NCBI GenBank assembly: GCA_030562195.1
Contig: CM060203.1
Location: forward strand, 13,272,534 to 13,336,533
Reading direction: 5' to 3'
Source: Nipponacmea schrenckii
Lineage: Eukaryota > Mollusca > Gastropoda > Lottiidae
Length of the DNA: 64,000 nucleotides
Shown here: positions 1 through 13,548 of the stretch, piece by piece
Numbering within the stretch: position 1 is the stretch's first letter
Layout of the letters: the number at the start of each line of letters is the position of its first letter
Notes under the pieces: generated by a model
What the model was told of the DNA's origin: nothing
Databases searched by the model: none
Seen by the model: the letters and a program-made list of their open reading frames with translations, nothing else
Translations under genes and position numbers: made by a program

Positions 1-1500
1 ATTTCAATATGCTCAAGTGTAAGATTAGCTATGTTGGTGGTTGATGTCTTTGACAATATTTACTCCTTATAATTGAACATTGTGGCATTATAACCCTAAT
101 CATAATTCTTTTGATGTTTTTCTCCTCAGCCCACAAACTGGTAAAATACTCTTTAATAGAAGGCAGGGTATGCTTACTGTATGTTATTAGTTTATTAGGT
201 GGCCGATCTTGTAATGTTTGTATTGTAACTCCTGCTGTGAATTGACATGATATGAAGGTCATAGTAATCAATCCAAGTGTTCAAATAATCCATTCATTTA
301 TAATATATACTTATACATGTACTTGATCGCAGGAACATAGATCTGTCCATTTGATGCACATGTACTTGTGTATTTTTAGACGAATTTTATATTGAGATAT
401 TATGTATTTTCAATGGTTTTTTTTATCCAATGTATTGCCCCATGGGCTGAATGTGAGACAGGACCATGTCCTTTTGTATTGGGCCTAATTCTGACCCATG
501 TAAAATAAAGAGTTTATTATTATTATTAATGAAATATATATCAGATTTAAAATGGATGTTTTAAGATAAAGAGACCTCATGACTTGACTTAAAAATAAAT
601 ATAAATTTACAGTGAGCTGTTTTTCTGCCTCTACCTGGCCAACATCTGTGTACATGTAGAGGACACAGTGTAGGTGATAGTTGGCAAGTTTCAGACCAAT
701 GAAAACATAAAAAATATGACCTAGTTGATAATCATAAAACAATCAATATAAAATTTACTCCTTTTAAGTTAAGGTAAAGATTAAATAAAAATTGTTATTG
801 GTTGATTGTTCGTGATAATGCTGGGTGTTCACAAGTTTTTCTTTTTATCTTGATTTCTTCTGTTTATCTATCCCCACCCTGCTATTTAGGTCAGAAGGAT
901 GTGTTATAAAATTCTGGTATATTTTCATTAATTGTCAATATGACATATAAGATTTGATATTTTCCTGTTGATTATGATTTTAAATGATATACATTTTACT
1001 TCATTCACTTAACGATTTGAAGACCAAATGAAATTTACCATATATTCATGAATATATTAATAGGGTGGATGAAAGGTTACAAGTTTATATTCAACAGAAG
1101 GCACTCGCACAGGGTTAAAGCAGTCTTAGTTAAGGCTTAAAATTTACAAGACGCCAATAAGTCAAATATATTATATATCATCATTATTATTACAATAGTA
1201 TCTGCATTTCTCAAGCCATACAGCGGGCAGGCATGTATCGTGCAGACTGCTTTCACTGTTTAATCTTGATAAAATAAGAATGATTTACACATCGGCCTGA
1301 TGAAAAAATCTACAAGTGGCTTGACTTAGCTGATGTTCAGGTTTATCATACATGTATATAAAATATTTAAAGTTTAATATTTCAATGCATGTATTCTATA
1401 ATTTGTCAACGTTGTATTATAGAACTGTTCAAAATATGGACCATTAGACTTGTGATGTTACACTACTAACAAACTACCGGTCTGCTGCCTTCTATTTTTA
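1..1500. other. No gene seen; probable retroelement 3' tail near 440-530
   Basis: AT-rich DNA with only short chance open frames. At about 440-530 a stretch ends in AATAAA and a (TTA)n run, a shape common for the 3' end of non-LTR elements or an old processed transcript. I cannot place it in a family. Confidence 0.3.
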
Positions 1501-1511
1501 AAAAGGTGGAA

Positions 1512-1598
1512 GGTTCGTTGGCCGAGTGGTCTAGATGGTTGACATTTGTATTGCTCGCGATTAGGTGCCTGACTCTGAGATCGCTGGTTCGAAACCCG
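1512..1598 (+). repeat. tRNA-derived SINE head
   Basis: Contains a perfect A box (TGGCCGAGTGG, from about 1519) and a B box (GGTTCGAAACC, from 1586) about 55 bases apart, as in a class II (Leu/Ser-like) tRNA. The 3' side does not pair with the 5' end to form an acceptor stem, so a functional tRNA is unlikely. It is best read as the tRNA-related head of a SINE whose body continues into about 1.6-1.75 kb. Confidence 0.7.
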
Positions 1599-1749
1599 TT
1601 TTCAGCACTAGAATCTGTTCTATACCAAGAAAGTGTTGTCCCTATAACGAAACTATTGTTACTAACAAACTGTCCTATATCTTTGAGGATACAAACTAAA
1701 CAAATCCTTACAAATGATGGCCATGGTCACATGTCTTTCTAATTCGAAA

Positions 1750-4700
1750 ATAGAATGGTGTTAAATTTAACAAAGATTGTTTTAGCAACACCTTTTTTAA
1801 GCCAACATTTGAATGTGAGAAGAAAAACTAACTGTACTGTCACTTAGTCTATTTGTATTTAAATTATTTATTCGTACTAGTAGCTAATTTAGTTGGTTTT
1901 ATTCTTAGCTTGCTATTTATATCTCTGATTCTATTTTCAGTCTCAGTTTTCTTGGGTTTTTCAATTTTTTGTCCATCATTATTGTTACTGAAACTGTACT
2001 CAAGAAAAAAAAAAAGACCTTAAAAAAGCAATATTAATTTCATACATTAAGAGCAATAACAAAAGTTTCTGTTAGCTGGATATAAGGGAATCCTTTCAAT
2101 TGCATTATTCATCTTTCATTCATTGCATCTTTCACTGATTATGCAGACCTGCTTTACTCAGTTGTATAGAACAGTGAGAATAGAAGAAGCTTCTATTATT
2201 ATAATTAATACTTATGGTCAGCATTTATGAAAGAAAAATTTAATATGTAATGCAGCTTTATTCAAGAAAACTTAACTAAGATTAAATCTAAATTTCAAGA
2301 AATACAGTAATCTTATTGGATTCAAAATTTAATTTTGAGATCAATTTAAGTGTTTGACCAATCATAAAAAGGAACATTTTGAAGAATAAGATCCTTGAAG
2401 TGATTCAATTATTTAAATGAAAGTATAAAACAATGTGAACTCCTTAATGATTTTATGGCTCTCCTGAACTTCGGTACAGGACGTACAGTAACACATTGGA
2501 GAAAGGATTGCTTCATTGAGTCACCGGAGTGCATTGAAATAATAAATGACTATGTCCTATAATGAAATATAGATGTTTAATAGATATAACCAAGTCTTGA
2601 ATTAACCACATTAATATTATATTAGGGACTGACCATGTAGATCTCCTCTTAAAATAGACCATAAAATAAACTGTATCTGAAACTCATTTTATAGATCTAC
2701 AATGTAGATACGTATAACTGTCTTAAAAGCCGGAGGTTTAAATCAACTTAAATGTAGAGCTGCAGTGTTAATCTCTTGGTAAATCTTTCACAACCTTCTG
2801 TAGAACACAGAGAGAATCAGAATGTATTGTTTTTCCTATAGAGAATGCCATATGAATTTTAAATGAAATTGTCAATTGAGAATTATGTTACTAGCATTTT
2901 TATTCGAAAAGGGATGCTACTTAATGACCTGTAATTAATTTATTTTCGCCGTATTTTAGTTTTGAGGAAACTGTACTTAAATGTGACGTATCGAAGGTCA
3001 AGTTTTTTAACTAATATTAAGTTTGAAGTATTTATATGTGCAATAAACCCAATCTGGTTTTCACGTCAGGTGTTTATAGGTTTGTTTGAAATATGAACTG
3101 ACCTTTAAGGATGTTATTTTGATCTTGTCGTTTTTTGCTTTCTACCATTACACTTGTACTGTCTTGGTATTACCTAAAGACATTGTAATATCTTACCTAT
3201 GTAATCATATGTAACCAAACTTCTATTGAAGTTATTGAAACAGATTAAATAGCTATTCAGGCTTGTGGGGGACAAATTTGAATCAGTCTTCGACTGGACA
3301 TTTTTTGCAGGTGACTGAAAAGTGTTAGGCATTATTTTACTTCTCTTAAAAAAGTTTTTTTTTTGCTACAAGAAATTTCAAGCAATATCCCATATCAACA
3401 TATGTTCAATGCCCAAATCAAGTCCCAAGAATGGTGATTTTTACCCAAGTTTAAGGGATATCTCAACTCCTATAACCACCTGTATTTAGCTGTAAGTATA
3501 TAAGTACCCAGTTGTATGGGTTATTTAGGTAATGTTCTACCTGAACAACTTTATGTCAAACCTCTTACTGACTTACTGTCTGTTTAACTGTCTTCATAAT
3601 GTGACAGTTACAGTTCAAACTAGCTGAATTTTTATAGAGTGCATATGTGAGACCAGATTTAAATAGGTGTGTGTATCTTTCTGAATTATTTAATCATAAA
3701 GTTGATATTTTAGTGTATGTTATAAGTGTTCTTGAAGTCAGAAGATATATTAAACAGTGTTAGATTTATGAATAGCATTCCTGTGAAGATTCTTTCATTG
3801 TCTATTGAATTTTAAGTTCAAGTTGTGCTTTTCTGAAAGTGGATTTTGTAATTGTAAGATTAAAAATCTGGCTTTTGATCATAATTATCTATGTTAAGCG
3901 TCTCTTGTAAAACGTGGTCATAAAAAACTCAACTCATATTAAAATTACTTTTCCTGAATTGAACAGAAAAAAATGTTGAAGCTTAAAAACTTGTGCTAAA
4001 TCATTTTTCAACTGTGTACAATAGATAAAACTATTATTATTGAATGAATTATTGGAAGGAAGATAAATGTGACATATCAAGGACTAGGGTGGTCATGTCA
4101 TGATCAACTGTTCCAGTTTTTACCATGGGGACATGTCAATGGCTGATCACGTCCTTAATTTATGTCTCTACAAACATAGCTTAATCTCCAAGATTCACAA
4201 GAATTTGATTTCCAGTATAAATTCCTTGTTCCATTTTCATTTCTGATATTAGTAATCCATGTTTTATTGTGTGATTTCATGTTTGAGTAAATGGTGGTCA
4301 TGGTTTCTCATTTTGGTCAATGTGAAAGTTTTGTCTTTATTTTCTCACTACTCCAATGGACTTTGCTATAATTTTTTTAGATAATCTTGGAAAGATCAAT
4401 GCTGAAAGTTTTGGCCAAGGACCAGCTGGTAGAAAGCATCCCTGTGAACCATATGAATCTGTGTAAGATGCTGTAGAATTCACTGGCCTGTTGGTTGTCA
4501 GAACTGTTGATAGTCAGAACTGAAATATTTGAATTTTGTTTGTTGATTTTCCTATTATAATGTTATTAACTAGAGAGAAATCTGTAAATAAAACAGAATC
4601 TAAATCAACACATTCTAAGATTTTCTAGTAAAATAACCTTAAACTTTAACAGTTACTTTAATTTCTTGGTTGAACTTTTGACATTTCTTATTTGTCTTGT

Positions 4701-5760
4701 CAGTTTTGCTAATTCTTGCTAAGTCACCCATGTAGAAAATTGAAGTTGAAAGTCATGTTTGTTGTAACTTTGATTAAAGTGTTTGAATTTTCTGAAGTTT
4801 GATGTCTTGCTGTACTTTGTAACTCCTTTGGAATCTTTATCTTATATTGTATTCCGTTTCTTTAAAATATGTGTCATGAAATTTGTGGATTTTAGTCTTA
4901 AACCCTGTTCATGTTCATCCATTTAGGAGGTATTCACCTTGGACAATCGTGGAGTAAATATATATGAACTGGGATAGAAACAGATTTAAACTAAGAGTAA
5001 AAACCAAGTTTGATTATGTGCACACTCTAAAATAAAGTTGACTAATCTTTCACAATTGTAGTGTTGAAAAATTGATAGGAATTGAATTTTCTGTATTTGA
5101 AAGAAATAATGGCACTCCTAGTCCAGTGGCTGTTTAACTTTATTTAATGGTTGATGGTAACTTCATTTCTATGAACCTTGTAATCTGGATTATGTGACAT
5201 TTTGTTTTAAATGGATTAATGTGCCATGGAGATATCTCTTCAAAATGAAGATCAAATAATATATAAAAGAAGGGAGAGATGACTCCTTTCAAATTAAAAG
5301 GTAAGCTATCTTCCTGTTGGAATAATTTCTTTCCTGATTAGGCATTTGTGTTGTAAAGATGAAAGGCAGTGGTATTCAAGAGTCTTTTGTGAAAGATTTC
5401 TCATAACAGATCATTTTAAGCTGTCATAAGTCCAATAGCGTCCAAAACACACCCCTATTTATCGCACTTCTTTGAGGCTGTGGTAAAACAAGTGAGCGAA
5501 TTTACATATTCATGACTAAATCACAATTTGTCCTAGAATTTTTCTAGGAAACTCATCCAATCAAATCACTTGTTATAAACACCTTGTTCTCATTTCTGCA
5601 CCTACAATATGAAGTGTTGTGAGCTTAGTTTATCCACTAACCTTTTTTGGTAACCATTTTCTAGCTGTAAAATAACTATACACAATCCAGTAGTGGAACA
5701 ACATCAAATGGTCCTACATCTTCATCAATGTTTCTGTCGACTTTATTGATAGTTAAAAAT
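1750..5760. other. No gene seen
   Basis: AT-rich DNA without a convincing exon on either strand. A segment near 2260-2370 looks related to the palindromic element in the first GH81 intron (33834-33974), sharing an AATACAGTAA..T.ATTGG core. It may be intergenic, or an upstream intron of TRAK if that gene has still earlier exons. Confidence 0.4.
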
Positions 5761-5769
5761 AATTAAATC

Positions 5770-6990
5770 ATTTTTTATTACGTATTTCGACTTTGGCGAA
5801 AACGTATTGTAATTGTTCGGATTATTTTATTTATTTTTTTTTTTTTTTGTAATTCTTGGATTAGTTTGCAGACAAACTGGTAAAAGGTGCAGAAATTCTA
5901 AATCTACAGTTGATCTTAGAATGATTTCTATTATCAAATAAAACAAAACCGGAAGTTCTATCTCTGACAGGAAGTGAGAACCGGAAGTTCAGGTTTTTTT
6001 GCTTTAGCAAGTTTATTTTCAGTTCGATTTTGACCGGATTTTCAGATTTGAAAACTTCAATGTATTTGTCAACTAACAATTATAGGTTTTATGCAATTAG
6101 GTTAAATATTTTACCCACGATTTGCAATTCAATATTCAAGGGTCATCGGCAAAAATTTCAGACCGTGATTTCTCCTTTAATATAAATGGTAAAATTTTGA
6201 AACTTTACCAGTTGATAGGCGATATGTTTATAATTTTTGAAAAAAAGTGGAATAAAAAATTCCACTTCCGGTTTAGCCTCAAATGACGTAATTACGTAAC
6301 TTCGGGTCTATAACTGCTAGGTGAAAAGTGAAAACTGTTTTATAAATAACTTGTCAATAGTAATTGATTTGACCTAAATAATTAGGTCAAGCTGCCATAT
6401 CGGCTGCCATTTTGAATTTTCGTTACAATTCTTAAATCCGAAATTCAGACACTACTGATAGACCGATTTTGATGAAATTTAGCACATAGATACAATGGAT
6501 CATTATCTACCTTTTCTTGGAGACCGATTTTCAAATTTCGTATTTTCTTTCGAATTATTTAAATTTCGATTTTTTCAAAATTAGGTCACTTTAACGGGTA
6601 CGGAAGGTGTGACCCACTTAATCTATGACCTTGAAAATTAGGTCAAATAATATTCAATATATTGTCTACGAGTAGATATTTTTTAATTTGGCTTACTTAA
6701 AAAATTCATAGAGATAAGTGTACTTAAATACAGCAAAAATTGATAATTTTCATATTTTCGCCATCATTAACCGTTACAGAAGGTGTGACCTAATTATTTT
6801 ATGACTTTGAAAACTAGGTCAAATGATATTCAATATATCGTCTAGATGTAGGTCATTGCAAATTTAGCCTACATAATATTTTAAGGCTCTCGAAATACGT
6901 TCATAATTGTAAGCAATTCTAATTTCATATTTTTATCTTTCATCTTATATTTCTGATTTCTTTTAATGACCTGGGTCAAATCAGAAAAAA
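5770..6990. repeat. Dispersed repeat with internal duplication
   Basis: Begins with TTTCGACTTTGGCGAAAACG, a small palindromic motif, followed by a long T-run, a style of dispersed repeat I associate with molluscan genomes. Inside, a block of about 110 bases is present twice (about 6585-6690 and 6765-6870). Both copies contain GAAGGTGTGACC, then TTAGGTCAAAT or CTAGGTCAAAT, then ATATTCAATATAT. No coding capacity. The family is not identified and the boundaries are approximate. Confidence 0.5.
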
Positions 6991-6999
6991 AAAATTATT

Positions 7000-8363
7000 A
7001 TTTTTTTCCAAAGTTTGATTTCCAGATTTTTTTGCACTGTATAGGAAATGGCCTTACATTGTGAATAAATTGACATAATAGATGGACTATCAATATAATA
7101 GGTTAGTGGTATGTATCTTCTGAATAGATGCACTTAAGATTCATTATTCATACTAATCTAATTATATATTCACAAGAACAATGGTTATTCAATAATAACA
7201 TCTACAACATTAACTATATAATATTGTCTTTTTAAATTTTTAATCAGACTGGGTATTGTAATATTGCACTCAACTCATCTTTTTGTGGAAAAATATGAAT
7301 ATATTATTATATAAGAAATACTTGTACAGTTGTATTATATCCATCAAGATTTAAAAGTATAAATCAATTTGCCACTGTGTTATTGAAGTCATTTAGTTAA
7401 GTACACACAGAATATGTTTTAACTAAAAGCTGAGAATGATTAATGAATTGTATTAGATACAAAAGCAGTTACATAGCTTTTAACATTATATTCAATTGTA
7501 GAAGGAAACTTTAATACAATATAAATTTGAAAGAACTAGAGAAGTTCAGATGTTTTAAGTCTGAAGACTGTTGAAACACTGATTCCACAGTTGGATATTT
7601 ATCACTTTTTTATCTGAACCTCTCTATGTAACAAGAGTACCACTAAATCCTATTGACACTGAACCAGTCCACCCACCATACTCATCCTTCTCTTATACAG
7701 TATACAGTATAGGTGGAGATCTGTCATCTCAATATATAATATAGAAAGAAATATTATCTAATACTATACAAGATATGTATGTTGTTTACATTTCATAGTT
7801 TATGGTCAAGGATTTCATAATAGAAAACACAAAGGGGATGGTGCTTTCTGAGATAAGAGGTGGTTGAAAGTTAACAGTTTCTATTCAACCCAAGGCGTAG
7901 TGTTTTTTTGTTCATATGCCAAAGTGTAAATAAAAACAGGAAAAAAAAGATTAAAAATTTGCATTTGGCTGATTTCTGTGTTCCTTTTTTGGGCAATTAC
8001 TTAGTGTTAGTGCCTAAGATTAGACCAGGAACATACCCCTTCAAAAAACAATGTTTGTCAAAAACAAACAGTCATTTTGCTATCAAAGATTTAGAAAATT
8101 AATTTATAACAAAAAATTAGAGTTATAAAACTGAAATGTCAACAAAACCAATTTTTATTAGATAATATAGTTTTGTCACTGTAGTATATATACCCCATAA
8201 ATAGTTCTTTATCAATATCCCCTTAGATTTTCATTTTTTTGGTGCAATATTGACTTTCCATGCAACTTGTTGTATCACTGATAACAACTTTATGCACATG
8301 ATCATTTAAAAAAGAATCTGTAATGCTATTTATCAAATAAATTTATTAATATATTTAGTAAAC
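7000..8363. other. No gene seen
   Basis: AT-rich DNA. The 64-codon frame at 7908-8102 is low-complexity and has no recognisable motif; I treat it as chance. Confidence 0.4.
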
Positions 8364-9441
8364 CTTAAGAGGGTTGACAACCCTAAACCTATATACAAAA
8401 AAGAGACGATTTCAACCACTTCTTTTCCACCTATCTGAAATATTTAAATATCAATGGAAAGAGGGGACTTTCAGCTATCCAAAAATATAAAATTTATTTC
8501 TTAATGACATTTCAACTTTAAGAAATAGGGTATGAAAGATGAACGAAAAAAACGTCAATTATTCCCTTAAAATTAGCATATCTACTACGCTATTTAATTT
8601 AGAAGGTTGAAATTTTGCACAACGCAAGTCTACATATATCTCTACAAAATTACGTTGGCTTTTTGGAAAATTTTGTTTTGTTTTGAAGATATTGATAGAA
8701 ATCAAAATTTTGCGAGTGCATTTACGAAAAATTGAATTTTTAAAAAACTATTCCTTTTATAAAAAAAAGCCAACGTAAAGTTATAGAGGACATCGTAAGC
8801 TTTAGCTGAAGCCAAAGTTTGTAAAAATCGGATAAATAGTAAGCGAGATATGCTTTTGGAAAAATGGCATTTTTTTTCAACATTTTGCAAACACATGTAA
8901 ACCTTACGTAATTAACGACCATGTTGTTAAAAGATTGTCTTTCATGCTGTAGAAATCTTTAAGCACCTTTTAGGCATCGATATGCACCGATATCCACATA
9001 ATTGGAGTGCTAAAACAATGGATTAGCACATGTCAAAACACCCCTACCCACCAATCATAAAATTTTCTTTGTTTACATGTGACGTAATGATTTATGGGAC
9101 ATCACGTGACTTCTGGATTCCCCCGATACACAAACTCTTACTTCGCGTGCCGATATTAACAATAACTGACCGGCAAACGTAGAGAATGTTTATTTAGCCG
9201 ATGACGTTGTAATCACAAATGTCAACTGACAACGTAATTTGTACGTCTACATAGAGGAATACCCCGTTTTGTTCTTTAAATAGATTTTCTTCACGGACGG
9301 ATATCAGATGAACTACTGAAGCGATTGAGCTCAAATTTTTACTAAATGAGTTTCTTTTAATGCCAAGTAGAATGGATATAAACTTAATACGTTTCTTGAT
9401 TGAAATACACTTCGAACGATAAGGTTGTCAACCCCCTTAAG
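8364..9441. mobile_element. Non-autonomous DNA transposon flanked by TTAA, about 1.08 kb
   Basis: The left end reads CTTAAGAGGGTTGACAACCC. The right end, read on the other strand, is CTTAAGGGGGTTGACAACCT, giving about 20-bp terminal inverted repeats. A TTAA sits at each outer edge, the target duplication used by piggyBac and Kolobok elements. The interior has only short frames and no transposase, so it would need enzyme from elsewhere. The superfamily is inferred from TTAA alone. Confidence 0.65.
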
Positions 9442-9851
9442 ACAAAAGTTTGCAGAACAGTTATGACATAAGATATATCTTGATTTAGTTACTAAAAAGG
9501 TCCGATTTCTGAATTTCTGAAAGATTTGATTACCTCAGTTAATGTACTTATAAATTTTCTTGCAAATTATACAAAACAGTGACTCTCCTACATTGGTTGC
9601 ATTACTGCAGGGGATGTAAATTTTAATCAAAGTAATATTTATTGCAAACAGCTCCAATAATTGAGAACATTTTGTTAATACCAGTTTAAGTATGGTGTAT
9701 TTACCAGTTGATAGACTAAGATATAGACAGATTACTAGACTGATTAGTGTAAAAAGGGTGAAATCCTGTATTCTGCTCTAGGCTACTAGTTTTAAGTATA
9801 CTTATTCATGTAGTCATTCAATAGATTTTGGATATAAATCCTTATTAATTT

Positions 9852-10090
9852 TGTGTAACAATCAATGCTTGACATAGTGTGTGGGATACAAGTGTAAAGA
9901 GCCACTGTGTAACAGCTAATACTTGACAGATGTAAGTGTAAAGAGACACTGTGTAACAGCTAATACTTGACATAGTGTGTAGGATGAAATTGTAAAGAGC
10001 CACTGTGTAACAGCTAATACTTGACATAGTGTGTGGGATGAACGTGCAAAGAGACACTGTGTAACAGGTAATACTTGACATAGTGTGTCT
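9852..10090. repeat. 54-bp minisatellite, about 4 copies
   Basis: The unit contains ACTTGACATAGTGTGT and CACTGTGTAACAGCTAAT. Full units are 54 bases and one is shortened. Because 54 is a multiple of three, open frames run through it on the minus strand; these are artefacts of the repeat. Confidence 0.85.
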
Positions 10091-10099
10091 TCTACATTT

Positions 10100-11899
10100 C
10101 CAATGTGTGATAATAGTGACATCATCCAAACACTTAGTTTAAGTGGAAACCACAGAAGTCTGATTGGAAATTGATGCTCTCATTGTACCCGATACACTTG
10201 CCAAAAATTAGAAAAACTCTTTACTATCCCTTTAAAACAGCCCAAATAAGGTGAAGGGAATATAGAGCATATAAATAATATCCATTCTAGACTAGGAGGT
10301 CCAATTGATAATAAACTTATTGGTAAACAGGTTCAACCTTCATGAAGACTGGATCTATTGAAAAAACATTTGTGCCTGTAGTTTGATGTGATTATATGAT
10401 TTATATTCAACAGGACAATGTGTGATTTAGATATTAATATATTATTGACTATAGAGACTATGCTCATTCTGGCAGCTACAATAGATTAATATAAAACCTG
10501 TTATTCAATAACTTGTTCTTGGTGTGAACTCGAATGTTTTTAGGTCTTACACACTACAGGACTAGTTCTTGGATATGTTTTGTTACTTGTGGATTGATTT
10601 AAACAATATAGTTGCATTATAAAAACTGGATCTGAAATGGATGATTACTATTATAAAGCTTAATCGTTTATTAAGCTTTTACAAATATTCTGAATGAATT
10701 CAATTTTCAGAAAATTAATATATAGATAGACACTATAATCAAGAATTACCTGGTAGTGATAAAGCAGTTGTTGTTCCAAACTAACAACATCAGTGAACCA
10801 TTCTATGGATTATGTATATTGAACACAGTTTTTATGGTATACTACTCCTCAATTTAATACAATAATACACAACGTTTCAACAATTACACTGTCGTCATCA
10901 GGTGAACCATTATTCATGTGCTTCCTACGTCTAAATGTCGCTTAAGGATTATTCTGTGGATTGTAACTTCAGGAGACCTGGTGGTTTATACATAGTTACC
11001 ACATTCCATGCTGATAATAATACACCATTGACCAGATAATCACTGTAGGGAAATACTATAAACATCACAATAGTACAACAGTTGACCATTCTTTAACTAA
11101 GTTATCTGCTGGAGTTAGTGATCAGAACCGATTAACACCACTTCTACAATACTCCTGTGGTCCATCAGGTGTGTGTAATGTAAAATTTAAACTGAACTGA
11201 CTGTGATATACAAGAAACCAGATGTTGGATATTGATTTAAAAATATTTCAAATATTATTCTCTTACTCATTATTATTCATAATGAGTAGTTTGTAATTAT
11301 GACATCCATTGCAGAGTAGTCCTGCACATAATAATTTGTGGTGTGATCAATGCTTATCAAAGGTTAGTAACATTAAGGGAGAAAAGTTACTGTTCTGAAT
11401 TTATGGAATATGGATCAATTGATTTACCTTACAAATCAAGGTTATTGGATTTTTATTTTAACTTTTACTTAGTTGTTGACTTTTTAGTTTTTGACTTTGG
11501 GATAAAGATGACATATTTATTCTGCAGAGAGAAGCAATTTAAGGTCTCAAAATCATTACCATGTTGTTAGTGATGTGCATATCTTGTTAAAGAACTTCAA
11601 GACATTTTTCATCTCTATCTGGTGGATTGGTTCTTCTTTAGTTTCTTCCTAGCTTCCTTCAGGAACCTTTGTTTGATGACAATATATAAAGAGATCAACT
11701 TGGCTTGATAGAAATTGAATGCTTGATTAAAAACAATATATATATTATATGATCAACCAATTTATTATCCACATAATTAGACATGATTAAAAAGTCTCTA
11801 AACATCCATTGGTAGACTAAAACAAATGAGAAACCTTTATTTAAAGTGTTCTGAAATTGACTACTAGAATTCTCACTACGACCCACACAAACCACAGTA
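10100..11899. other. No gene seen; relic of a palindromic element near 10.87 kb
   Basis: Upstream of the candidate long TRAK first exon. At 10870-10912, ACGTTTCAACAATTACACTG is followed by GTCGTCATCAGG, resembling the foldback element at 36661-36826. A promoter for the 11900 exon may lie here, but I see no clear core-promoter motif. Confidence 0.35.
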
Positions 11900-12170
11900 A
11901 TGGAGTTGGATCTTGAAATTCGTACCCGTCAATCAGAGTCAGATATGGACATTGAGAGTTGTGATGAAAACAATAGTATAACTGAGACAAAACTGTGTCA
12001 TCATCTGAAACGTGTAGCATCATTGAACAATTTACCTGCCCTTAAAAATTCTCTGGAACTTTCAAACATCAATCAATTATCCAAGTCTATCCAAGGAATT
12101 CCCAATGAAGTTTCCAGATATGATAAAAATGGCAATATTGATGGTTGTTTTGAACAACATCTTATGCACT
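11900..12170 (+). CDS. TRAK: Candidate alternative first exon of TRAK (long N-terminus)
   Basis: An ATG at 11900 (context CAGTAATGG) opens a frame that stays open past a strong donor, GTAAGT, at 12171. The 271 coding bases end in phase 1, exactly what the acceptor of the 15884 exon needs; the join gives ...HLMHFLCADRV, close to the vertebrate ...KYFLLCADRV. The encoded 90 residues are acidic and polar at the start (MELDLEIRTRQSESDMDIES) and include KRVASLNNLPALKNSLELSN. I see no known domain, which is usual for the variable N-terminus of TRAK proteins. The link to TRAK is inferred from phase, strand and the sensible join. It could instead be a chance open frame or part of an unrelated transcript. 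Confidence 0.55.
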
Positions 12171-13101
12171 GTAAGTATGAACTGACAAATTGGACTGGGA
12201 CAAGATTATCAATATTAAAACATTCAAATGGTAAATTGTATATACAAGAAAAAAGAGTTAAATTGTTCAAATTTTTGTTGGACATCATCCCATGGCTTAC
12301 TTAAAGTGCTGTTCTCTCTGTTGTGTTATGTCCAGTCTATATCACATGATAACAGTCTTCATTTACAGGTATTTATATCGCTTGTGGTATCCATTCATAA
12401 AATTAATAAAAAAAAGATTTGAAGTAACTTAGTATCTTGTAAATTGAAGTGAATTTCAGATTCAAAGTTAAAAATTGAAAATCCACATGTTTCCTTTGAT
12501 AACAATATTTTTCTCTCTCAAAAAAAAAGTATTGACTTTTCTAACCTTTGTAATAAATGACAAAAAATTGTGCAACCTTCAGTTAAAACCTAATGATGAT
12601 GTCAAAAGGAAATCTTGTGAATCTTGGTTACCTTAACATAGATAGATATTACTATATCCCGATGATATACTACTACTACTCTGATAGTATGTAAATATTA
12701 ATTTAAAAAAGGGAAAGATTAATATTGGGAAAAACATTAAATGACATCATTAGGATGTGAAACTCCATCTCATTTCAACTTTTTAGATAATATAGAAATG
12801 AAATATCAATAAGCTACACAATATTACACTTATCTCAATTTATTCCTATCAAAATTACTGTTTAGAAATTAAAAATTGTTGAGACTAAATTACCGATATA
12901 ACAAAAGAGAAATGATAATAAATTGTTCCATTAGGTAATATTTTATTATTAGTTATCTGCTACATTAAAACATTATATAATATTTTTTATATTTCATACA
13001 ATTTATTACTATACATCACTTTAATATTGTAATATTACATTTGATATATTCTGTTTTATGATGCTTTTATTGTTAATATACAATATCAATTCTCGCTCAA
13101 G

Positions 13102-13548
13102 TAGTGCTCAATATATCAATTATAGAGCAATATAGAAATATCACTGTTAAAATAGTGCTCAATATATCAATTGTAGAGCAATATAGAAATACCACTGTTA
13201 AAATAGTGCTCAATATATCAATTGTAGAGCAATATAGAAATATCACTGTTAAAATAGTGCTCAATATATCAATTGTAGAGCAATATAGAAATATCACTGT
13301 TAAAATAGTGCTCAATATATCAATTGTAGAGCAATATAGAAATACCACTGTTAAAATAGTGCTCAATATATCAATCGTAGAGTGTTATTGAAATATCACT
13401 GTTAAAAAAGTGCTTAATACATCAATTGTAGAGCAATATAGAAATACCACTGTTAAAATAGTGCACAATATATCAATTATAGAGCAATATAGAAATATCA
13501 CTGTTAAAATAGTGCACAATATATCAATTGTAGAGCAATATAGAAATA
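13102..13548. repeat. 51-bp satellite array, about 9 copies
   Basis: The unit contains GTGCTCAATATATCAATTGT and AGAGCAATATAGAAATA, repeated with few changes. Its 51-bp length keeps reading frames open on both strands (LNISIVEQYRN on plus, DILSTILTV on minus). These 90-codon frames are repeat products, not genes. It lies in the intron between the two candidate TRAK first exons. Confidence 0.92.

Noticed and set aside
1512..1598. Functional tRNA gene
   Set aside because: A and B boxes are present but the 5' and 3' ends do not form an acceptor stem.
9845..10129. Minus-strand frames of 94 and 69 codons with repeated SCYTV-like units
   Set aside because: They follow the 54-bp minisatellite and have no independent coding evidence.
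13097..13391. Overlapping repeat proteins on both strands
   Set aside because: The frames are produced by a 51-bp satellite whose unit length is a multiple of three.
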